Origin: Cryptomeria japonica
Lineage: Eukaryota; Streptophyta; Pinopsida; Cupressales; Cupressaceae
Assembly: GCF_030272615.1 (NCBI RefSeq)
Contig: NC_081415.1
Coordinates: 194,454,195-194,518,194, forward strand
Direction of reading: 5' to 3'
Length of the DNA stretch: 64,000 nt
Part shown: one piece after another, positions 56,861-64,000 of the stretch
Layout: the number at the start of each line of letters is the position of its first letter
How positions within the stretch are numbered: position 1 is the stretch's first letter
Notes under the pieces: generated by a model
Databases searched by the model: none
Seen by the model: the letters and a program-made list of their open reading frames with translations, nothing else
What the model was told of the DNA's origin: nothing
Program-made: the position numbers and the translations under genes

Positions 56861-59846
56861 GGTCAAGGAAAACGTGTGCAGTGTGTTCGCTACAACCATT
56901 CATTTCTTATCGTCTTTTGGCTCAGGTTTTATTTTCTTATTATTGAGGCGGACAGACATGCCAGTTTGCAATTTCATTTTTCTTGAACGTCATATCAGTC
57001 GACTAACTATTCTTCAAACAAAGTGTAATTTCAATCTTTATATCATCTTGTCGTTTTTGATTTTGAAATGTGGTTCAAATATATTTTTATTGGATAACTT
57101 CACTTTTTCTGAATCAATATCTATTTATCTTCTTCTTCTTTTTTAAAGGAGTTTGCAATCCATTTTTTCTTGAACGTCATATCAGTCGACTAACTATTCT
57201 TCAAACAAAGTGTAATTTCAATCTTTATATCATCTTATCGTTTTAGATTTTGAAATGTGGTTCAAATATGCAAGAATATATCTTTAAGATAAGATTTAAT
57301 GACAAAATTTATGTTGTGAGCATTTACACGGTGCTGAGTTCAAATCTTCTACAATACTAAAAAAGACAAAAACAAAATGAAAGATAAAGTTTATGGTAGA
57401 GATATTAGAGTGGAGGTAAAGAGAATTTAGATTAGACATTTGATAAAATTTTCAAATAAGATATAATTTTGATTAGGAATCCAAGTAATTATAATAAAGA
57501 TATTTTTATTTGGAAGTGGTTTTCTTTTCTTTAATGGATCTTGTATTCTTCAAGGAGATCAAAACTATTTTAAATCTATAAGGCTAATATCTTTTTTACT
57601 AAATGAAATCTAATCAATAACTAGGAGCAACTACAAGGAGCAAGTAGTAAAATAATTGTAAAATGTCATCAAACTAACAACATGACAATCAAAGGGATTA
57701 AACACACAAGACAAAGGAAAAACTACCTAAGGACTATAGAAGACCAACAAAATCAAGATGTTGAAATAAAAATGTTCCACGAAGCACTAAACAACCCCAT
57801 CAAATGAATCCAAACAATAAATTTATTTATTGGTTGGGTTCCTAGATTTGATATCATCCCTCGAAGTTGAAAGGAGAAATTCACTAGCCTTCTCTTTGAT
57901 TCCAATATTCTTCTTTCTTTACATGGATTAGGAAAACCCCATGCATTTGAAGATTGGGGAGCAACTTGATATTTCCTATCAATCCTACTTTCTAGTCTTT
58001 CTCTCTCACAAGCAACTACTTTTGGCAATTCATTAGAGATGAGACTATAGTATTGAAGAAAAGTATGGATATTTTTTAATTCTAAAAATGACAACTCTTT
58101 TGTTATGTTAAATTGGTTAAACTTTTTCTTATATTCTAAGTCAGTTTCTTCACTAGTTCATTTTAATTTCTTTATGTATGGCTTGGTTATGTGATTTTTT
58201 ATTGCTTTCCTTCGACTCTTTAATAGCATTTTCTTACTACTTTTGATAGCTTTAAAATGCTTTTCTTGTAGATCTTGAGACCCATTCTTTCCTTCTTAAG
58301 GAGACCCATATCCACATCATTTATAATAGAGGAGAAGGCTTGGAATCCTATATTTATATAGAAATTCAATGATTTATTCATGATGAAAGGTCTATGTGTA
58401 GTGAGAATGAAAGTTCAAAAGTGTAACTTTTATTTAGATTTTTTTTTGGTTATTAATCTTTTGATGGATACTTATAACAAGGGACACCTAGATGTGTTTT
58501 ATTATGTCATCCCTCTCTCATTTTAAGATGAGTCTCTTATTAGGATGATCTAATTTAGAGAGGTACTTTCTATTTTTTATTTCCACCACCAAGAGGATAT
58601 CAAGGATTATATTCTAGACATTGTGAGTTTTGTTGGAAGTTATTACTAAGGTGTAATAGTGTTGAATTAGAGTATAGTAAGTATTCTTTAAATCAAAAGG
58701 AAATTGATCTTTCTAATATGTTGTTTATAATATTTATCAATATATAAAGATAAATGAGAATGATGATCTATTGCCTATTGTTACAAGTTTTATGCCTCTA
58801 TTGTGCAACATTCAAATGATTGTTTTAACATTATACATTTCTTGTTTGTGTGTTAGTTGAAAACTTAAAATGTCATTGCTTTAATGAAATTAGTCAATTC
58901 AATTTCCTATCTCCGTTTCTCACATCTTTGTAGTTTTTTTCTTCTTTTTTTAAAAAAAATTTGGTATTGGAAGTACAAATTATTTGTTAGTATATAGAGT
59001 TAATGTTACCATTTAATCTTAACTTTAGTGTATGCTTTAATGTTTTTTTTGTATTTCATGGTTTTTTAATCTTCTAATATTTTATTTTTATGTATATGTG
59101 CCTTAATTTTGTCTAAACATTTTTATTCTTCGGGTTTTTTTAATGATTAATCAACACCTAAACTTGACATACAAATATTTTATAAATAAAAGAGAGAATA
59201 TTTAAAAGAAAACTCACGTAATCTTTTCCTATTCTTAGTGTAGATTCTATTAAATTTGGAAGGATTTGTAACAAATGAAATATAAATTATTATTTACATG
59301 AGAATTTTTAGTGAGAAAACTGGACCATAACATGAATTCTTTGTTAGGATTTGTTATATGTCAATTTGTTTAATGAATATGAATGTAGAATCATGTTTGA
59401 TGGTATTGGAAACAAAAAAAAAGGAATGGCAACTAAGTTTGGACAAGCTCCAAAGTTGACTAAATTTATGCATAAATATCTACAAACACTTGTAACTACA
59501 ACATTTGACATGTTTTTCACTCATTGGTGAGTGCATCCACCAATTATAAAGGCCAAATATGAAAAACTTAAATATATCTGATCTAATCTTGCATCATCAT
59601 GAAAAAAGTAGCAACCATTGATTACCCAAAGTAGATCAATCCATCTCATAGAGAGGCACAACTTTAACATAAATATTTAAACAATTATTTTACGCATTGA
59701 ATATTTTCCATGAGGCTTTCATTTTAGAAGACTTTAAATGTGACTTCATTCAAAATTGAGATCAATGCACCCTTTTTAGATTTTTGGTGAGAAGAGAAAG
59801 ATGGTGCTTGACATAAATGAGATTGGTTGGTGTAAAGTTAATAAAA
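56861..59846. other. AT-rich non-coding DNA (copy B)
   Basis: Counterpart of 13913-16880. It differs by a duplication: 56964-57082 recurs at 57151-57269. No gene. Confidence 0.5.
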
Positions 59847-60890
59847 GTACATGGAAAATCACATTTGTTGCAAAATGAATCTAAGACAACTATCCAATAT
59901 CAACCCCCCACCACATTCATAAAATGGGGTGAACTAAGTAAGGAAACTTTCGATGATGATGTAACAGATTGGCTTTATAAAGATGAAGCGGATACAACAA
60001 ATGCTCCACCTGTTCAGTTGCCAATAGAACAATATGGAAAAGGGTTTTCAAAATGTAGAGGAAGGGATATGATGGATGCAGTGGTTTGGGACCTAACAAA
60101 AAAGGAAGATTAGAGCCAATCATACCTGAGATGCGACATAAAACTTTGGGTTTAGGTTTTGTACCATTACAAATTGGAAAAACATCTACAAAAGTGACTG
60201 CGTGTTAAAAATAGCATGATTCTAATTATGAAATGATACCCAAGGACACCCATCTTGAAACTGACTCTAATGAATGGGAGTGGGACTCTTATTCCTCCAA
60301 CTCCTATGCCCTAGATAATGTCTTTATTGACTCTGACAATTTGCCTATGGAAGACAAACATGAAGTTCCTACTCCCGTCAAAACATGACCTAAAGCTTGT
60401 ATATAATCATTTTAAAATTTGAGCACTGAATCTAACATGAGAAATTTAGACACTAATACCACTGACATTCATATATTCACTATCTCGATCGAAATCGTTA
60501 CGAAAACCGATGATGACATGCCCCTTGTATACTCATAGCTTATCCAAAGGGACCAACGAGGATCACCTCAGTTAGATTGCTTTGAAAATGATGAGGCAAT
60601 AGCAAAAAAATTTGAGCTTAGAGAAAGCATACCGCAAGGTGATTACAAGGCCATATTTTTTTTTGATTTAGATTCCACAACATATTTTGGGGAGTCAACT
60701 CCATCTTCCGATCATAAAATTGAAAAAGAAAATGAAAAAGAAAAAAATCAAAAGAATAGGTGTTTGGGTGAAAACTGCAAGGCACCCTCTAACCATGAAA
60801 AAGTGAAAACAAAGGACACGCCTGTGAGTGAAACCTTCTTGAGGCACCCAAAGGTGGAATATTGGACATACCCCTATTAGGTTAGGACAA
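59847..60890 (+). pseudogene. Protease-RT linker of another gypsy element
   Basis: Starts abruptly at the end of copy B. FIKWGELSKETFDDDVTDWL, YKDEADTTNAPPVQLPIEQY and GKGFSKCRGRDMMDAVVWDL align in order with the IQLGTLATESEEKYILSWLY region of element M, but the sequence is a clearly different subfamily. Upstream gag and protease are absent. Decayed in the later part. Confidence 0.6.
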
Positions 60891-60897
60891 ATCAACA

Positions 60898-61950
60898 TTG
60901 CTAGTGGAAATGATTGAAGAGATAAATTTGGGTACACCTGACAACCCTAAGGTCATTCATTTTGTTGCTTCATTGTTAGAACAAGAAAGAATAGATTTTG
61001 TCAACTTTTTCCTTGGGAAGAAAATAAATTTTGCATGGTCTTATGTCGACAGGCTTGATCCAAAACTAGTTCTTCATCATCTGCCATTGAAATTAGGTGC
61101 AAAGCCCATCAAACAAAAACTAAGGAAAATGCATCCACAGGTGGCCCTACTAGTCAAAGTGGAACTCAATAAGTTACTGGATGTGGGCTTTATAAGATTA
61201 ATTTACTATGCAAAGTCGATCTCAAACTTAGTGCCAGTCAGCAATGCAATTGGGGGCATCAAAATTTGCACTAATTTTAAGGATTTAAACAAAGCATGCC
61301 CTAAAGACAACTTTCCTCTACCAAATATTGATATCATAGTAGACATGACAATTGGATATGAGATGTTGTCACTAATGGATCGTTTCTCATGATATAATCA
61401 AATCTGAATAGTTCTTGAAGATTAGTACAAAACTGCCTTTACATGTGCTTGGGGAACCTATTGTTTGAATGTGATGTCTTTTGGCCTAAAAAATGCAAGA
61501 GCAACTTATCAATGAGCTATGACAACAATATTTTATGATTTTATGCATACACTAATGGAGAACTATGTGGACACTTCTTGTGCAAATCAATTACTAGAGA
61601 TTGTTATCTTGGTATTCTTGGCATGATTTTTGATAGAACAACAGAATATAAGCTTAGGTTGAATCCAAAAAAATGTGTGTTCAGTATTACATCTACCAAA
61701 TTATTAGCCTACATTATTCCTCGAAGAGGTATTGAAGTTGACCTTGCAAAGGTAAAAGAAATCCTAGATATGCCCCCTCCTACAAATCTTCATCAACTAA
61801 GAAGCCTTCAGGGCAAGTTACAATCAATCCGACAGTTCATAGCTCAATTGGCAGACAAGTGTCACCCCTTCCAACATCTGTTGCACAAATGGGTAGTTTT
61901 TAAATGGACCAATCAGTGTCAATAGGCATTCCAAGCTTAAAAATATTATC
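60898..61950 (+). pseudogene. Reverse transcriptase of a second gypsy subfamily
   Basis: Open for 164 residues: VIHFVASLLEQERIDFVNFF, INFAWSYVDRLDPKLVLHHL, PLKLGAKPIKQKLRKMHPQV, IKICTNFKDLNKACPKDNFP and IVDMTIGYEMLSLMDRFS. After stops come YKTAFTCAWGTYCLNVMSFG and LKNARATYQ, then MENYVD where a frameshift breaks the YVDD box at about 61562-61575, and LRLNPKKCVFSITSTKLLAY. In the Tat-like group by sequence style. Confidence 0.85.
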
Positions 61951-62100
61951 TTTTATCACCACTCGTCTTAATGCCTCCCATAGATGGAAAGCCCTTCATT
62001 TTGTATATCTTTGCAACAAATATAGCATTAGGTGCACTTTTGGCTGAACAAGATGAACAAGGAAAAGAGAGGGCTATTTATTATAGCTACAGGAGAATCG
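61951..62100 (+). pseudogene. RNase H, truncated
   Basis: KPFILYIFATNIALGALLAE and QDEQGKERAIYYSYRR, then an abrupt break near 62100. The first catalytic Asp is missing as in element M. No aRNH or integrase follows. Confidence 0.7.
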
Positions 62101-62149
62101 TTTTATGATTTCTTCCCTGAAATTTTCACTTATTTTTAATATTTAAATA

Positions 62150-62530
62150 CTTTTTTTTTTTTAAAAAAAAAATTTTATGCAAGAGGCCGAGGCCAAGAAT
62201 TTTATTAATCATTTTGAAATTATACAATACTCCACTCATGCAGGCACCGATAGGAAAGAGTGGAGGCGAGAAAACCTTCAGCCTTGCTCGGGACCATAGT
62301 CCAGCAAATCATTTATAATAGTTTCAAATTTAATACATCATCACCTCGGGCCAGGGTGATCAGGTGGGGGGTATTTTATTTTCCCTTCCCTTACAAGCCC
62401 AAAAGTATTGTTTTTAATGATCAATTAATCATTTCCTTAGCTTCCGATGGCTCAGAAGTTGTTCTTTGATTGATTATAGTCTCTCCTTAATTGTCCAAGA
62501 TAACCTATTTGGCCTGCATTGTTATATCTC
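62150..62530 (-). mobile_element. Probable LINE 3' end, minus strand
   Basis: On the minus strand the sequence runs ...gattaataaaattcttggcc, then ...ttgcat and an A-rich tract at about 62175-62150, a typical 3' end with polyadenylation-like aataaa of a plant non-LTR retrotransposon. It interrupts the RNase H just upstream. No RT domain is present, and its 5' limit is not clear. Confidence 0.4.
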
Positions 62531-62709
62531 ATGCACTTGGCAGATCTGTTAGTGTTATCCAAACATTTATATCATATGAAAATTCATCTATAAAGTTAGA
62601 CTCTTACCATCATGCAATTCCCTATGAAAACCAATCTTTTCAGATCATACAACAAAGAATTTAAAGAAACAGAATTGGGATTCTGATTACGGTTAGGCTG
62701 GAACAAGAT
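62531..62709. other. Unassigned sequence
   Basis: Nothing recognised; may belong to the LINE fragment. Confidence 0.3.
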
Positions 62710-62713
62710 TGAC

Positions 62714-63707
62714 GGGTGAACTCACAATACTGGTTCCCACTTTTTGACCAACTTTGACACTTAGATAAATATTTTGAAAAAAACCTTCACTTTCTGACAC
62801 CTATAACTTTTAAACCATTAAGAATTTGAAGATGATATAAACTAATGACTTTTAACATCTTGTTTGTAGATTCTAAATATATTTTTTGTAAATTTGTTTG
62901 AATAAAATTTTATTGATTTTTTCATCTCCCTCAAAAAGTAGTTGTTTACGGCAAACAATATTTTTTAAGAGTGATGTGTATCCCAAAACAAATAATTTTT
63001 TTTCTATAAATGATAAAAACTTAATTCTTTTGAATTTTGGTTTGTAACATCAAAACCCAGGGCATGCACTTGGTTTGATAGTGATATGTTGAATATTTTT
63101 TATTTTATTAAGTTTTGAAGTTCGACTAATTATAATTTGGATATAGGTGTACGTTTGAACACATAACTTGTTCTATATATATCAAAATTCAATTTTCTTT
63201 TTTTTGTTAGAAAGAAAACACCAATACCTAGTGCATAGATATTTTTCAGAATTTTTTTGAATTAGTTTACTATTTTTCCCAATGCATTGAACAAATAAGT
63301 TCATGTTCGGTGAAAAACCTACATTCATAAGAAATACAATAAAAATATATTAATACAATTAAATATATTAAAAGTTATACTATTTGGAAAGATTATAATA
63401 AGGACTAAATACTTTAAAAAAAAAAACTTTTAAATGAATTAATTTGACCCCCCAAAAGCTAACGTAAAATTGATTTTTTATCAGCATTTGATAGATGCAA
63501 AGGAGACTCCATTGCAAGTATGATTTAGAAGTAGAGAGGTTCTATCCAAGACATTTTGATCTAAGAGCCTTTGATTTAACTCTCTTCAATTAATTACCTC
63601 AAATGGGACCTCTTAAAGCTTAAATCGTTATATTTTTTTAAAAATGTATGATTTCAGCAAAAATCAGGTCGTACCAAAAAGTGGGAACCAACTTTGTGAG
63701 TTCACCC
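62714..63707. mobile_element. Non-autonomous DNA transposon with ~35-bp TIRs
   Basis: The left end starts gggtgaactcacaatactgg followed by ttcccactttttg. The right end, reversed, starts gggtgaactcacaaagttgg followed by the same ttcccactttttg; 3-4 mismatches in about 33 bp. TGAC flanks both sides (62710-62713, 63708-63711), a possible 4-bp target duplication. The 994-bp interior is AT-rich without an ORF, so it needs a transposase in trans. The TIR does not begin like CACTA, Harbinger or Mariner ends; superfamily not assigned. Confidence 0.8.
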
Positions 63708-63711
63708 TGAC

Positions 63712-64000
63712 CAGTGTCGTAACCAACCAAATAAACTTCACTCTACCAACTCTTGTTTATGCTTCTGGATTTTGTCCTTAATAAAGGATAAGACCCAGGC
63801 TACAACAACAAGAGTTGGTGAAGGAAATTGAGTCATACCGACCCTCCTAGCCTAGTAGATTTATAGCATAGAAGGTGACTAAATAAATGAATATTCAAAT
63901 TTGCATATTAGCCACCTATAATCCACCATCTTAAGCAATGACAGAGGGGTGTCCAAAAATAAATAACTTTAGCAGGTGGCATTAGAGTGCTACACTCATT
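63712..64000. other. Unassigned sequence at window end
   Basis: No ORF, repeat or signal seen. Confidence 0.3.

Larger units (their letters stand above)
44904..59846 (+). repeat. Large direct duplication, copy B
   Basis: Second copy of the segment at 1-16880, same orientation and order. Sequence specific to B lies at 54897-55648 and 56134-56860. B has a deletion in the protease (near 52158) and a local duplication at 57151-57269. Confidence 0.9.

Overview
The window comes from a large, repeat-dominated plant nuclear genome. The retroelements point to a seed plant, and a gymnosperm/conifer-sized genome is plausible but not provable from sequence alone. The evidence is: Ty3/gypsy elements with a plant Tat-type pol (reverse transcriptase, a decayed RNase H, an extra archaeal-type RNase H, integrase); a plant mobile domain (PMD) gene in antisense near the 3' LTR; LTRs beginning TGTAG(A/T)C; a primer-binding site matching plant tRNA-Trp; a Ty1/copia LTR; and plant-like telomeric-type repeats. 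I see no intact cellular gene, rRNA, tRNA gene or CRISPR array. Nearly every coding stretch is broken by stops and frameshifts, so the window is a graveyard of nested elements.

Layout. (1) 1-16880, 'copy A': the tail of an LTR, 2 kb of AT-rich DNA, a 1.48-kb foldback unit whose arms encode an RNase H fragment around a telomere-like TTAGGG block, a decayed double-gag plus protease region that stops before RT, telomere-like blocks in the opposite (CCCTAA) orientation, a Ty1/copia LTR fragment, and 3 kb of AT-rich DNA. (2) 16881-25237: convergent unrecognised ORFs (one with an apparent N-terminal intron), two tandem-repeat patches, and a decayed minus-strand ORF with a duplicated module. (3) 25238 to about 45690, 'element M': 5' LTR, tRNA-Trp PBS, leader with minisatellites, gag1-gag2-PR-RT-RH-aRNH-INT (INT split by an inverted LTR), minisatellites, an antisense PMD gene with a spliceable intron, a polypurine tract and a 3' LTR. 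(4) 44904-59846, 'copy B': a second direct copy of copy A in the same order, sharing its first LTR with the 3' end of M. (5) 59847-64000: a fragment of another gypsy pol, a probable minus-strand LINE tail, and a 994-bp non-autonomous DNA transposon with clear terminal inverted repeats.

How the parts relate. M is the autonomous-type relative. Copies A and B share M's unusual tandem gag but have lost the 5' part of gag1 and everything after the PR-RT linker; both losses are replaced by telomere-like sequence. A and B carry the same internal junctions, so the chimera existed before it was duplicated. The most unusual structures are the RNase H/telomere-repeat foldback unit, the propagated double-gag organisation, and the intron-bearing antisense PMD gene.
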